A DNA stretch of 64,000 nucleotides from Roseiarcus sp963775575. Its GTDB lineage: Bacteria; Pseudomonadota; Alphaproteobacteria; Rhizobiales; Beijerinckiaceae. The position numbers and the translations under genes were made by a program. This document shows positions 49,399 through 58,455 of the stretch, piece after piece. The notes under the pieces were generated by a model that saw only the letters and a program-made list of their open reading frames with translations, made no database searches and had not been told where the DNA came from. How positions within the stretch are numbered: position 1 is the first letter of the stretch; each line of letters starts with the position of its first letter. Location: positions 372,001 through 436,000 of the forward strand of contig CAVZJG010000003.1 in NCBI GenBank assembly GCA_963775575.1. The letters are read 5' to 3'.

Positions 49399-51222
49399 TC
49401 ATTCCACGGTCACCGATTTCGCGAGATTGCGCGGCTGGTCGGCGTCTTTGCCCATCAGGACGGCGGTGTGATAGGCCAGCATCTGCACCGGCGCGGCGTA
49501 GACGATCGGCGCGAACGCGACGCCCATGTCGGGCATGGGAAGGAAGCTCTCCAGCGGAACCGCCGCCTCGTCGGCGGCGCGGCGCTCGCCGATCAGAATG
49601 ATGCGCCCGCCGCGCGCGGCGACTTCCTGCATGTTGGAGACGGTCTTTTCGAACACCGCGTCCCGCGGCGCGATGACGATCGTCAGCATCGTCTCGTCGA
49701 TCAGCGCGATCGGCCCATGCTTCAATTCGCCCGCCGCGTAGCCCTCGGCGTGGATATAGCTGAGCTCCTTGAGCTTCAGCGCGCCTTCGAGCGCGATCGG
49801 GTACGCGGTGCCGCGGCCGAGATAGAGAACGTCGCGGACGCGCGCGAGCTTGTGGGCGATCCGCTCGAGCGACGGCTCCAGCGCCAGCGCCTGCGCCAGC
49901 AAGCCGGGCGTGGCGACGAGTTCGCCGACGAGCGCCGCCTCCTCTTCTCGCGCGAGCGCGCCGCGCTCGCGCGCCAGGCCGAGCGCCAAGCACGCCATCG
50001 CCGCCAGCTGGCAGGTGAAGGCCTTGGTCGAGGCGACGCCGATCTCCGGGCCGGCCAGCGTCGGCGCGGCGACGTCGGCGAGCCGCGCGATGCTGGAGGT
50101 CGGCACGTTGACGACGCCGATCGTCTTGGCGCCCTGCTCTTTGGCGTAGCGTAGGCAGGCGAGCGTGTCGGCGGTCTCGCCCGATTGCGAAACGAAGATC
50201 GTCAGGCCGCCCTTTTCCACCGGCGCCTCGCGATAGCGATATTCCGAGGCGATGTCGATTTCGACCGGCAGGCGGGCGAAACGTTCGATCCAATATTTGC
50301 CGACGAGGCCCGCCATGTAGGCGGTGCCGCAGCCAACGATCGAAACGCGCGAAATCCGCTTGGGATCGACCGGCCAGGCGAAGGGGCGCAGACGCTGCGC
50401 GCCGATGTCGACATAATGCGCGATGGTGTGGCCGACGACTTCTGGCTGTTCGTGAATCTCCTTGGCCATGAAGTGGCGATAATTGCCCTTTTCCGCCAGC
50501 AGTCCGCCCGCCGGAGTGTAAACGGGGCGGCGCTCGACGATGGCGTCCGAGGCGTCGTGGAACTCGGCGCCCCGGCGCGTCAGCGCGACCCAGTCGCCCT
50601 CTTCGAGATAGGCGACGCGCTCGGTGAAGGGCGCGAGCGCCAGCGCGTCGGAGCCGAGATACATCTCGCCTTCGCCGTAGCCGACCGCAAGCGGCGCTCC
50701 TTGGCGCGCGCCGATCAGCAGATCGTCCTCGCCGTCGAAGAGATAGACCAGCGCGAAGGCGCCGCGCAGGCGCTTCAGCGCCGCCGCGACCGCCTGCGTC
50801 GGGCTCTTGCCGGTCGCCATTTCGTCTTCGACCAGAAACGCCGCGACTTCCGAATCGGTTTCGGTGGCGAAGCGATGGCCCTTGGCGACCAACTCCTCGC
50901 GCAAGGCCTTGAAGTTCTCGATGATGCCGTTGTGGACGACGGCGAGATGCGGGCTGGCGTGCGGATGGGCGTTCAGTTCGGTCGGCTTGCCGTGCGTCGC
51001 CCAGCGCGTGTGGCCGATGCCGATCGCGCCTTTGAGCGGCGCCGCCTCGAGGCGCGCCGCGAGGTTCTTCAGCTTGCCCTCCGCGCGCAGCCGGGTCAGC
51101 CGGCCGTTTTCCAGCGTCGCGATCCCCGCCGAATCATAGCCGCGATATTCGAGCCGCCGCAGCGCCGCGAGAATGTCCCCCGCCACCGGGCCGCGCCCGA
51201 GAATGCCCACGATCCCGCACAT
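49399..51222 (-). CDS. glmS: Glutamine-fructose-6-phosphate aminotransferase (isomerising)
   Basis: 607 residues; makes glucosamine-6-phosphate, the entry to UDP-GlcNAc. N-terminal Ntn glutaminase with nucleophile Cys2 (MCGIVGILG) and GHTRWATHGKPTELNAHPH. Two SIS domains: GTAYMAGLVGKYWIERFA ... SQSGETADTLACLRYAKEQG and GRGTAYPIALEGALKLKELS. The C-terminus NLAKSVTVE is the conserved end. No glmS ribozyme-like leader was recognised. glmU lies about 2 kb upstream on the same strand. Confidence 0.97.
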   Translation of the reverse strand: MCGIVGILGRGPVAGDILAALRRLEYRGYDSAGIATLENGRLTRLRAEGKLKNLAARLEAAPLKGAIGIGHTRWATHGKPTELNAHPHASPHLAVVHNGIIENFKALREELVAKGHRFATETDSEVAAFLVEDEMATGKSPTQAVAAALKRLRGAFALVYLFDGEDDLLIGARQGAPLAVGYGEGEMYLGSDALALAPFTERVAYLEEGDWVALTRRGAEFHDASDAIVERRPVYTPAGGLLAEKGNYRHFMAKEIHEQPEVVGHTIAHYVDIGAQRLRPFAWPVDPKRISRVSIVGCGTAYMAGLVGKYWIERFARLPVEIDIASEYRYREAPVEKGGLTIFVSQSGETADTLACLRYAKEQGAKTIGVVNVPTSSIARLADVAAPTLAGPEIGVASTKAFTCQLAAMACLALGLARERGALAREEEAALVGELVATPGLLAQALALEPSLERIAHKLARVRDVLYLGRGTAYPIALEGALKLKELSYIHAEGYAAGELKHGPIALIDETMLTIVIAPRDAVFEKTVSNMQEVAARGGRIILIGERRAADEAAVPLESFLPMPDMGVAFAPIVYAAPVQMLAYHTAVLMGKDADQPRNLAKSVTVE

Positions 51223-51382
51223 CGTCCTGTCCGTTCCTGGCGCCCCGACTCGAAAACGCGCAAGGGTTAGGCCCTTGCAGGGGCGCCGCTCAAGTCACGT
51301 TGGGTGACGGAATGTGAAGGGCATGGCGACGCCGCGCGTTCGGCGCGCCGCAAAGCCCCCGACGCTGGCCGCGAGCTCATCG

Positions 51383-51472
51383 TCAGAAGACCCCGGTCGC
51401 CACCAAGGCGTAGATGACGAGGCCTAAGATCAACAAAAGCGTCCCGATCGCCGCTTCTCGGCTGATGCGCAT
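51383..51472 (-). CDS. Tiny 29-residue single-pass membrane protein
   Basis: MRISREAAIGTLLLILGLVI followed by YALVATGVF: a basic N-terminus and one 20-residue hydrophobic helix. A strong GGAGGGG ribosome-binding site lies six bases before the ATG, which argues for real translation. Function unknown. It lies between glmS and the Sel1/J-domain gene; the stretches 51223-51382 and 51473-51739 around it hold only repeat-like sequence. Confidence 0.55.
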   Translation of the reverse strand: MRISREAAIGTLLLILGLVIYALVATGVF

Positions 51473-51587
51473 CGCCGCCCCTCCAAGGCCCCGCCTCGCT
51501 TCTCGGCGCGCTTGGCGTCGTCGCTTCCTGCGGGCGCTGCGCCGGCTTTCTCGAACGCGCGCTCGAACGATGCGGGTTCGCGATGAC

Positions 51588-51640
51588 AAACTCCGATCAT
51601 CAAGGCCCGTCAAGCCATTCAGCCGTCGCGCGGCGGCGCT
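51588..51640. repeat. Partial copy of the dispersed palindromic repeat
   Basis: AACTCCGATCATCAAGGCCC, then GTCAAG and AGCCGTCGCGCGGCGGC align with the core of the 23749-23878 repeat, with several substitutions and no second arm. Weak on its own. Confidence 0.4.
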
Positions 51641-51739
51641 GCTCGAGTCGCGTGGGGCGGGGGAAGGCGAAGGGGATCGGAAAGCCTAGGCTTCGGCGCG
51701 CTTTGGCCCCGCATCAAGGCCCATGCAAAGGGTCGGCGG

Positions 51740-52705
51740 TTACTGACGCAGCGCGTCCCGCGCCGCATTCAATTGCTTGGCAAGAAAGCTAGATCCGCCG
51801 ACGTCAGGGTGCATGCGCTTGATCAAGCGGTGGTAGGCCGCGGCGATTTCCTCTTCGTTCGCCCCTGATCTCAGTCCGAGGATGTCGAAGGCCTGAGCGG
51901 CGCTCAGGGCGCCGGACGCGAGGCCGCGCCGACGACCCGGTTCCTCCTGCCTTCTTTGGCGTTCTCGCTCGGCGGTGCGCCTCCGTCGCTCCCGGTCCTC
52001 TTGCTGTTCCCGCCAAGCGTCTCTTGTATCGGCCCGCTGTCCAAAAAGGCGCGAGAACGTGCCGCGCTGTTCGCTGAAAGCCGCCCACGCCTTGGCGCGT
52101 TCATGATCGGCGGCGATCTTGCGCAAGTGCTCGGCCATGCGATCGTCCTTCGGCTCGCCGCCACGGCCTTGCTGGCGGAGGAACTCAAGACTGTGTTGCG
52201 CGGCGCGGTTTCCCTGATCGGCGGCAAGCTTGAAGAGCCGCGCCGCCTCGCGATCGTCCTGCGGCAGGCCGCCGCGACCATGTTCATAGAGGAAAGCGAG
52301 ATTGCTCTGCGCCTGGGCGAATCCCTGATCGGCGGCGAGCTTGCAGAGGCGCGCCGCTTGGCGGTCGTCCTGTGGCAGGCCGCCACGACCCTGCGCGTAA
52401 AGGACCCCGAGATTTTGTTGCGCGGCGGCGTTTCCTTGATCGGCGGCGAGCTTGAAGAGCCGCGCCGCCTCGCAATCATCCTGCGGCAGGTCGCCACGGC
52501 CATGTTCGTAGAAGACCCCGAGGTTGCTCTGCGCCTGCGCGAGCCCTTGATAGGCGGCGAGCTTGTAAAGGCGCGCGGCCTCATAATCGTCCTGCGGCAG
52601 TCCGCCGCGGCCATATTGGCGAAGGACCCCGAGACTGCACTGTGCGACGGCGTCTCCGCGGTCAGCGGCCAGCTTGCATAGGCGCGCCGCGCGTTCATCG
52701 GGCAT
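51740..52705 (-). CDS. Sel1-repeat protein with C-terminal J domain
   Basis: 321 residues from the ATG at 52705, chosen for GGGAGA just upstream; a longer frame has no such site. Five or six 36-residue Sel1 repeats (unit AARLFKLAADQGNAAAQQNL) fill residues 5-205. A charged Arg/Glu coiled region follows at about 210-265. A J domain closes the protein: AFDILGLRSGANEEEIAAAY with the HPD motif in LIKRMHPDVGG. It has no signal peptide or membrane helix. It could recruit DnaK to repeat-bound partners. The near-identical repeats also appear as roughly 108-bp DNA repeats. Confidence 0.88.
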   Translation of the reverse strand: MPDERAARLCKLAADRGDAVAQCSLGVLRQYGRGGLPQDDYEAARLYKLAAYQGLAQAQSNLGVFYEHGRGDLPQDDCEAARLFKLAADQGNAAAQQNLGVLYAQGRGGLPQDDRQAARLCKLAADQGFAQAQSNLAFLYEHGRGGLPQDDREAARLFKLAADQGNRAAQHSLEFLRQQGRGGEPKDDRMAEHLRKIAADHERAKAWAAFSEQRGTFSRLFGQRADTRDAWREQQEDRERRRRTAERERQRRQEEPGRRRGLASGALSAAQAFDILGLRSGANEEEIAAAYHRLIKRMHPDVGGSSFLAKQLNAARDALRQ

Positions 52706-53056
52706 GATTTCTCCCATTTCGCGTCTGCTGCGCGCGACCGGCGATTTCCACGATCTCCAAAGGTTGCTAATCATGAAGGTCGATGCGGCGACGCGCGCAT
52801 AATCGCACAATGCGGAACCCGCTGGCCCGTCGCCGACGCGCGGCGAGTCCCAAACCTCGATATAGGGGGCTGGCGCGGCGAACGCCCTTGTCGCAGCGGC
52901 CGCGCGCGCGGCCGCGCGCGTCAAAGAGCGCGCTCTCGCCTTATTTCTCAAGCGTCTCCGAAAAGCGCGGACTTTTCAAATTCTGCTAAACATCGCGTGA
53001 CCGCAAAAGGGAAAATTCTCTCCTTCCCGCTCGCGCGCCAAGCGCGAGGTTGTCGC
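52706..53056. other. Intergenic stretch between Sel1/J gene and glmU
   Basis: 351 bases. It holds GC-palindromic tracts (CGGCCGCGCGCGCGGCCG region near 52898) and an AT-richer part at 52935-53000 that may contain the Sel1/J promoter. No gene seen. Confidence 0.4.
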
Positions 53057-54424
53057 CTACCCCTTCTTCTTCCGCTGCCGAAACGCCTTCGCCCAACCCG
53101 GCACGTTGGCCTGCCGGCCGCGCGCGACGGCGAGCGCGTCGGGCTCCACGTCCCTCGTCACCACCGAGCCGGAGCCGACGTAGGCGCCGTCGCCGATCGT
53201 GACCGGCGCGACGAGCGCGGAATTCGAACCGATGAAGGCGCCGGCGCCGATGTCGGTGCGGTATTTGCCGAAGCCGTCGTAATTGCAGGTGATGGTTCCC
53301 GCGCCGATGTTGGCGCCCGCGCCGACGCGCGCGTCGCCGATGTAGGTCAGGTGGTTGACCTTGGCCCCGGCCTCGATCGTCGACGCCTTCACTTCGACGA
53401 AGTTGCCGACCTTGGCCCTTTCGGCGACGTCGGCGCCGGGGCGCAGGCGCGCGTAGGGGCCGATCGAGGCGCGCGAAGCGACGCGGGCGCCTTCGAGATG
53501 GGAGAAGGCGTGGATCGTCGCGCCGTCGTCGATCGTCACGCCCTTGCCGATGACGACGTGCGGCTCGATGGTGACGTCGCGGCCGATCTTCGCGTCCATC
53601 GACAGGAACACCGTCTCCGGCGCGATCAGCGTCGCGCCCTCGATCATCGCGCGCGCGCGCAAGCGCCGCTGCATCGCGGCTTCCGCGCGCGCGAGCTGGA
53701 CGCGGTCGTTGACGCCCATCGTTTCCTCTTCGCTGGCCATCCGCGCCTCGGCGCGAAGCCCACGCGCCCGCGCGATCTCGACGAGATCGGTCAGATAGAA
53801 CTCGCGCTGCGCGTTGTCGCAGCCGATCGCCTCGAGCATGGCGAGCGCCTCGGCGCCGACGAAGGCCATCGGCCCGGCGTTGCAGCGGCGAATCGCGCGT
53901 TCTTGCGGGCTCGCGTCCTTGTGCTCGCGAATGGCGAGAAGGCGTCCTTCGCTTTCGATCAGCCGGCCGTAGCCGGTCGGGTCGGCCGCCTCGAAGCCGA
54001 GCACGACGAGCCCGGCGCCCTCGGCGAGGCCCGCTCGCAAGGCGGCGAGCGATTGCGCCGAGATCAGGGGAATGTCGGCGTAGGCGACGAGAATATCGTC
54101 GAAGCCGCGCGCGATCGCCGCGCGCGCCGCGAGCGTCGCGTCGGCGGTGCCCCTGCGTTCGTTCTGCACAAAGATTTCCGCATTCCGAGCGCATTGCAGC
54201 GCCGCGGCGGCCACTTCGCCGCCGTCCGGCCCGACGACGACCGCGATCCGCTCCGCGCCGGCGCCGGCGAGCGCGTCGAGCGCATGAGCGAGCATGGCGC
54301 GCCCGGCGACCTCGTGCAGCGCCTTGGGCCGCGCCGAGCGCATGCGCACGCCCTCGCCCGCCGCCAGCGCGACGCCCAGACACGCGCGGCGCGGCGGCTC
54401 GTCCTTCGGATGCGGCGCCTTCAT
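53057..54424 (-). CDS. glmU: Bifunctional UDP-N-acetylglucosamine pyrophosphorylase / glucosamine-1-phosphate acetyltransferase
   Basis: 455 residues from the ATG at 54424 with GGAGAGG upstream; the longer frame is Arg-rich. The N-terminal uridyltransferase has LAAGEGVRMRSARPKALHEV and the metal Asp in VAYADIPLIS. The C-terminal left-handed beta-helix has IGKGVTIDDGATIHAFSHLE, KVGNFVEVKASTIEAGAKVN, NIGAGTITCNYDGFGKYRT and IGSNSALVAPV. Produces UDP-GlcNAc for peptidoglycan and lipid A. Confidence 0.96.
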   Translation of the reverse strand: MKAPHPKDEPPRRACLGVALAAGEGVRMRSARPKALHEVAGRAMLAHALDALAGAGAERIAVVVGPDGGEVAAAALQCARNAEIFVQNERRGTADATLAARAAIARGFDDILVAYADIPLISAQSLAALRAGLAEGAGLVVLGFEAADPTGYGRLIESEGRLLAIREHKDASPQERAIRRCNAGPMAFVGAEALAMLEAIGCDNAQREFYLTDLVEIARARGLRAEARMASEEETMGVNDRVQLARAEAAMQRRLRARAMIEGATLIAPETVFLSMDAKIGRDVTIEPHVVIGKGVTIDDGATIHAFSHLEGARVASRASIGPYARLRPGADVAERAKVGNFVEVKASTIEAGAKVNHLTYIGDARVGAGANIGAGTITCNYDGFGKYRTDIGAGAFIGSNSALVAPVTIGDGAYVGSGSVVTRDVEPDALAVARGRQANVPGWAKAFRQRKKKG

Positions 54425-54718
54425 CGGCCTCTCCTCTTTCACGCGTCGGCGCCGCCGGCGCGGCCGCGGCGGCGCCGGCGGCGCATCGCCCGCCAAGCGC
54501 TTATCAGGCTTTCGCAAATCAGTCGAAAAAGCGTCTCGCGGCGGCGTCGGAATGGGTTATAGAAGAGTCGCCGCGCGACGCCCATTCGACGCCGAATATG
54601 CCTATGAATGGCGTTAAGCGGTTGATATGTTGTGTTGTTCCAGGAGACAGAGCGCCCCCTCGCCGGCGGCCCCGTCGGGCGCGCGCGGGTGTCGTGCGAA
54701 GCGCGAACGAAGAGCGTC

Positions 54719-56248
54719 ATGGCAAGCAGCGCGAGACGGGACTTCCTCAAATTGGCGCTCGGCGGCGCGCTCGCCGCCGCGGCGGCGCCGCGCGAAAGCG
54801 CGCCCGCGCGCGCCGAACCCTTGGAGCCGCCGCGCCCGTTCGCGCCCGAGACGGTGCTGAACATGGCGCGCGAACTCGCCAAGTCGCCTTTCAAAGCCCC
54901 CAAGTTGGAGCTGCCCGAGATTTTCTCCAACCTCAGTTACGACCAATATTCCAAGATTCAGCGCACGCCGGGTTCGGCGATCTGGAGCGACGAAAAGCTG
55001 GGCTTCGCGCTCGAGCCGTTGCACCGCGGCTTCATCTTCACCACGCCGATGCAACTCAATATCGTCGAATACGGTCTGGCGCAGCGAATGATGTACGACC
55101 GCGCCGATTACAGGTTCGGCGATCCGCAACCGCCGGCCGATCTGCCCGACCTCGGCTTTTCCGGCGTGCGCGTGAAGGCGGCGTCCAGCCAGGGGTGGGA
55201 CGATCTGGCGATCTTCCAAGGTGCGGCATTTTTTCGCAGCCTCGCGCGCGGCCAGCGCTACGGCGTCAACGCGCGCGGCCTGTCGATCCGCACCGGCGAC
55301 GCGCCGGGCGAGGAATTTCCGCTGTTCCGCGAGCTGTGGATCGAAAAGCCGAGCCCCGCCGCGGACGCGCTGACCATTCATGCGCTGCTCAATTCGACCA
55401 GCGTGACCGGCGCCTTTCATTTCACCCTGCGCCCCGGCGAAGCCACCATCATCGACACCGAACTGACGCTGGTGGCGCGCGTCGCGGTCGACCATCTCGG
55501 CCTCGGCGCGATGACGGCGACCTATCTATTCGGCGCGCTCGATCATCGGCGCCCCGACGAGGTGCGCCCCGCCGTCTACGACGTGGAGGGATTGCAGATT
55601 CTCACCGGCGCCGGCGAATGGTTGTGGCGCCCGGTCGCCAGTCGCAACGCCTTGCAGATTTCCGCGTTCGGCGACGTCAATCCGCGCGGCTTCGGCTTTC
55701 TCCAGCGCGCCCGCGCCTTGGACGCCTTCGACGACGACGCCGCGCGTTGGGAATTGCGTCCCTCGCTGTGGATCGAGCCCGTCGGCGACTGGGGCGAAGG
55801 CGAGGTGATCCTGCTCGAAATCCCCTCCGATTCCGAGTACAACGACAATATCATCGCGCAATGGCGGCCGAAGAAGGGCTTGGCCGAGGGCGCGACGGCC
55901 TCGTTCGCCTATCGCCAGTTCTGGTGCTGGACGCCGCCGGCGCGCCCGAGCCTGGCGACCGTCGCCAGTTCGCGCGCCGGCAAGATCGGCAAGCGCTGGC
56001 GCTTCATCGTCGAATTCGTCGCCGAACAGTTCGCCGACCCGCGCCGGGCGGCCGAAGTCAGCGCTTCGATCGAGCCGTCGGCGCAGGTCGCCCTCGCCTT
56101 TCCGATCTATCGCTATCCGGAGCGACGCTCCATTCGCGTCGTCTTCGATCTCGATCCCGGATCGGAGCCTTTTTGCGAATTGCGCGTCGTCCTCAAGGCC
56201 GCCGACCAACCCGCCAGCGAGACATGGCTCTATCGATGGACAGCCTGA
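54719..56248 (+). CDS. opgG: Periplasmic glucan biosynthesis protein, OpgG/MdoG family
   Basis: 509 residues from MASSARRDFLKLALGG. The twin-arginine RRDFLK plus hydrophobic core and ARAEP site predict Tat export to the periplasm. The MdoG domain includes LSYDQYSKIQRTPGSAIW, GRGFIFTTP-like text, RSLARGQRYGVNARGLSI, EEFPLFRELWIEKP and SEYNDNIIAQWRPKKGL. OpgG builds or branches osmoregulated periplasmic glucans with OpgH. The 3' end overlaps opgH by 25 bases. The Tat signal is more typical of OpgD-type members, so opgD is an alternative name. Confidence 0.92.
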   Translation: MASSARRDFLKLALGGALAAAAAPRESAPARAEPLEPPRPFAPETVLNMARELAKSPFKAPKLELPEIFSNLSYDQYSKIQRTPGSAIWSDEKLGFALEPLHRGFIFTTPMQLNIVEYGLAQRMMYDRADYRFGDPQPPADLPDLGFSGVRVKAASSQGWDDLAIFQGAAFFRSLARGQRYGVNARGLSIRTGDAPGEEFPLFRELWIEKPSPAADALTIHALLNSTSVTGAFHFTLRPGEATIIDTELTLVARVAVDHLGLGAMTATYLFGALDHRRPDEVRPAVYDVEGLQILTGAGEWLWRPVASRNALQISAFGDVNPRGFGFLQRARALDAFDDDAARWELRPSLWIEPVGDWGEGEVILLEIPSDSEYNDNIIAQWRPKKGLAEGATASFAYRQFWCWTPPARPSLATVASSRAGKIGKRWRFIVEFVAEQFADPRRAAEVSASIEPSAQVALAFPIYRYPERRSIRVVFDLDPGSEPFCELRVVLKAADQPASETWLYRWTA

Positions 56249-58455
56249 CGCGGCCGACCCTCGCAACGCCGGCGACGCCGCGCGAGGCGCCCTTGGCGAT
56301 GCCCGCGCAGTCACTGAAGCGATTCAGCCGCGCCGAGCGGCGCGCCTTGGCGGCGCCGCAGCTCGCCAGGACGCCCTGGCGCGAGCGGCTGTTTATCTTC
56401 GTCGGCGCGGCGGCGCTCACGTTCTATGGCGCGCGCGAAATGTACGGGGTCGTCCAAGTCGGCGAAGTGACGCCGCTTGAATGGGCGCTGGTCGTGCTGT
56501 TCGTGGTCAATTTCTACTGGATCGCCCTCTCGTTCGCTTCGAGCCTTGTCGGCTTCGTCCGGCTGGTCACGAAGGCGGACCGTCTGGGGCCTCCGCCCCA
56601 GCGTCTCGACGTCAAGACCGCGATCGTGATGCCGATCTACAACGAGGCGCCCTCGCGAGTGTTCGCGGCGATGCAGGCGATTTGCGAAGACGTCGCTGCG
56701 ACTGGCCTCGGCGACGCGTTCGATTACTTTTTCCTCTCCGACACCACCGACCCGAACATCTGGATCGCCGAGGAGCGCGCGCTGCTGGCGATGCGTGAGC
56801 GCTTGCCGCAGGAGCGCATCTATTATCGTCGCCGGCGCAAGAACGTCGGCCGCAAGGCCGGCAACGTCGGCGATTTCGTCATGCGCTGGGGCGCCGCCTA
56901 TCCGCAGATGGTGGTGCTCGACGCCGACAGTCTGATGTCGGCCGACGCGATCGTGCGTCTCGCCGCGGCGATGGAGGACAATCCCGACGCCGGCATCGTT
57001 CAGAGCCTGCCGCTTATCGTCAACCGCAACACGCTGTTCGCCAGGCTGCAGCAATTCGCCGCGCGGATCGCCGGCCCGGTCATCGCGACGGGCCTCGCCG
57101 CCTGGATGGGGCGCGACGGCAACTACTGGGGCCACAACGCGATCATCCGCACGCGCGCCTTCGCCGACCATTGCGGTCTGCCGGATCTGGGCGGACCTCC
57201 GCCCTTCGGCGGCCAAATTCTCAGCCACGATTTCGTCGAAGCGGCGCTGATGCGCCGGGCCGGCTACGCCGTCACCATGCTGCCTACTCTCGGCGGCTCG
57301 TTCGAGGAGAGCCCGCCCTCGCTGATCGATCTGGCGGTGCGCGACCGGCGCTGGTGCCAGGGCAATCTGCAGCACATTCGGGTGTTGGCGAGCAAAGGCT
57401 TCGCGCTCGCCAGCCGCCATCATTTCCTGGCCGGGATCATGGCCTATCTCGCCTCGCCCCTGTGGATGGCGCAGTTGCTCATCGGCATCGTGCTGGTGCT
57501 GCAGTCCAAATACATCCGGCCGGAATATTTCACCGCCGATTTCTCGCTTTTCCCGGCTTGGCCGCGTTTCGACTACGAGCGCGCTCTGTACCTGTTCGGA
57601 TTGACCATGGCGGTGCTGCTGGCGCCCAAGTTTCTCGGATTGTTCGTCGCCCTGGCCGACGCGCCGACTCGGCGCGGCTGCGGCGGCGCTGTCCGGCTCA
57701 TCGTTTCGTCGCTGCTCGAGATCGTCGTCTCCTCCGCGCTGGCGCCGATCATGATGCTGAGCCAATCGGGCGCGGTGGCGCAAATTCTCTCCGGGCGCGA
57801 CACCGGCTGGAACCCGCAACGCCGCGGCGACGGCTCGATTCCATTCTCCGCCATCGCGCGCCGCCATCGCGGCCACACCGCGCTCGGGCTCGTCACTTTG
57901 TTGTCCGCCGGCCTGCTTTCGCCCTCGCTGGTCATCTGGATGTCGCCGACGATCGCCGGCCTGATCCTGTCGATCCCGCTCTCCTGGGCGAGCGGCCAGA
58001 GGTGGATCGGCGTCGGGCTGCGCCGCCTGGGGCTGCTGAGAACGCCCGAAGAGACGCAAAGGCCGCCGATCGTCGCGCGCGCCAACGCGCTGGCCAGGGA
58101 ACTCGCCCGGGCCGGCGGCGACGACGAAGACGGCCTGCGCGCCGTCGCCGGCGACGCCGCTTTTCGTCAGCGCCACGAAATGTTCCTGCCTGACGCTGGC
58201 CGACATCGCCGCGGCGAGATCGACGTCGAGGAAGCGGTCGCGATCGCCAAGCTCAACGACGCGCACTCGGTCGAGGAAGCGTGCGCTTGGCTCAGGCCAG
58301 GGGAGCAGCTCGCCGTGCTCTCCGATCGCGCGCTGATCGCGCTGCTCGCGCGCCTTCCCGCCCGAGCCGAACCGCTCGCCGAGGCGGAGGCCGCCGCGGT
58401 CCCGGCGGCCCAGGCGACGACGGCGCTGCCGCAGGCGGGCGATCAGCGCTCGTGA
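56224..58455 (+). CDS. opgH: Glucan glucosyltransferase OpgH/MdoH
   Basis: 743 residues (ATG at 56224; one at 56236 also possible). Inner-membrane family 2 glycosyltransferase polymerising glucose for periplasmic glucans. Two helices at about 50-120, then the GT2 domain: IVMPIYNEAPSRVFAAMQAI, VVLDADSLMSADAIV, GQILSHDFVEAALMRRAGY and the RRWCQGNLQH motif. Four or more helices follow from 400. The C-terminal 130 residues are cytoplasmic and Ala/Glu-rich. Coupled to opgG. Confidence 0.94.
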   Translation: MALSMDSLTRPTLATPATPREAPLAMPAQSLKRFSRAERRALAAPQLARTPWRERLFIFVGAAALTFYGAREMYGVVQVGEVTPLEWALVVLFVVNFYWIALSFASSLVGFVRLVTKADRLGPPPQRLDVKTAIVMPIYNEAPSRVFAAMQAICEDVAATGLGDAFDYFFLSDTTDPNIWIAEERALLAMRERLPQERIYYRRRRKNVGRKAGNVGDFVMRWGAAYPQMVVLDADSLMSADAIVRLAAAMEDNPDAGIVQSLPLIVNRNTLFARLQQFAARIAGPVIATGLAAWMGRDGNYWGHNAIIRTRAFADHCGLPDLGGPPPFGGQILSHDFVEAALMRRAGYAVTMLPTLGGSFEESPPSLIDLAVRDRRWCQGNLQHIRVLASKGFALASRHHFLAGIMAYLASPLWMAQLLIGIVLVLQSKYIRPEYFTADFSLFPAWPRFDYERALYLFGLTMAVLLAPKFLGLFVALADAPTRRGCGGAVRLIVSSLLEIVVSSALAPIMMLSQSGAVAQILSGRDTGWNPQRRGDGSIPFSAIARRHRGHTALGLVTLLSAGLLSPSLVIWMSPTIAGLILSIPLSWASGQRWIGVGLRRLGLLRTPEETQRPPIVARANALARELARAGGDDEDGLRAVAGDAAFRQRHEMFLPDAGRHRRGEIDVEEAVAIAKLNDAHSVEEACAWLRPGEQLAVLSDRALIALLARLPARAEPLAEAEAAAVPAAQATTALPQAGDQRS

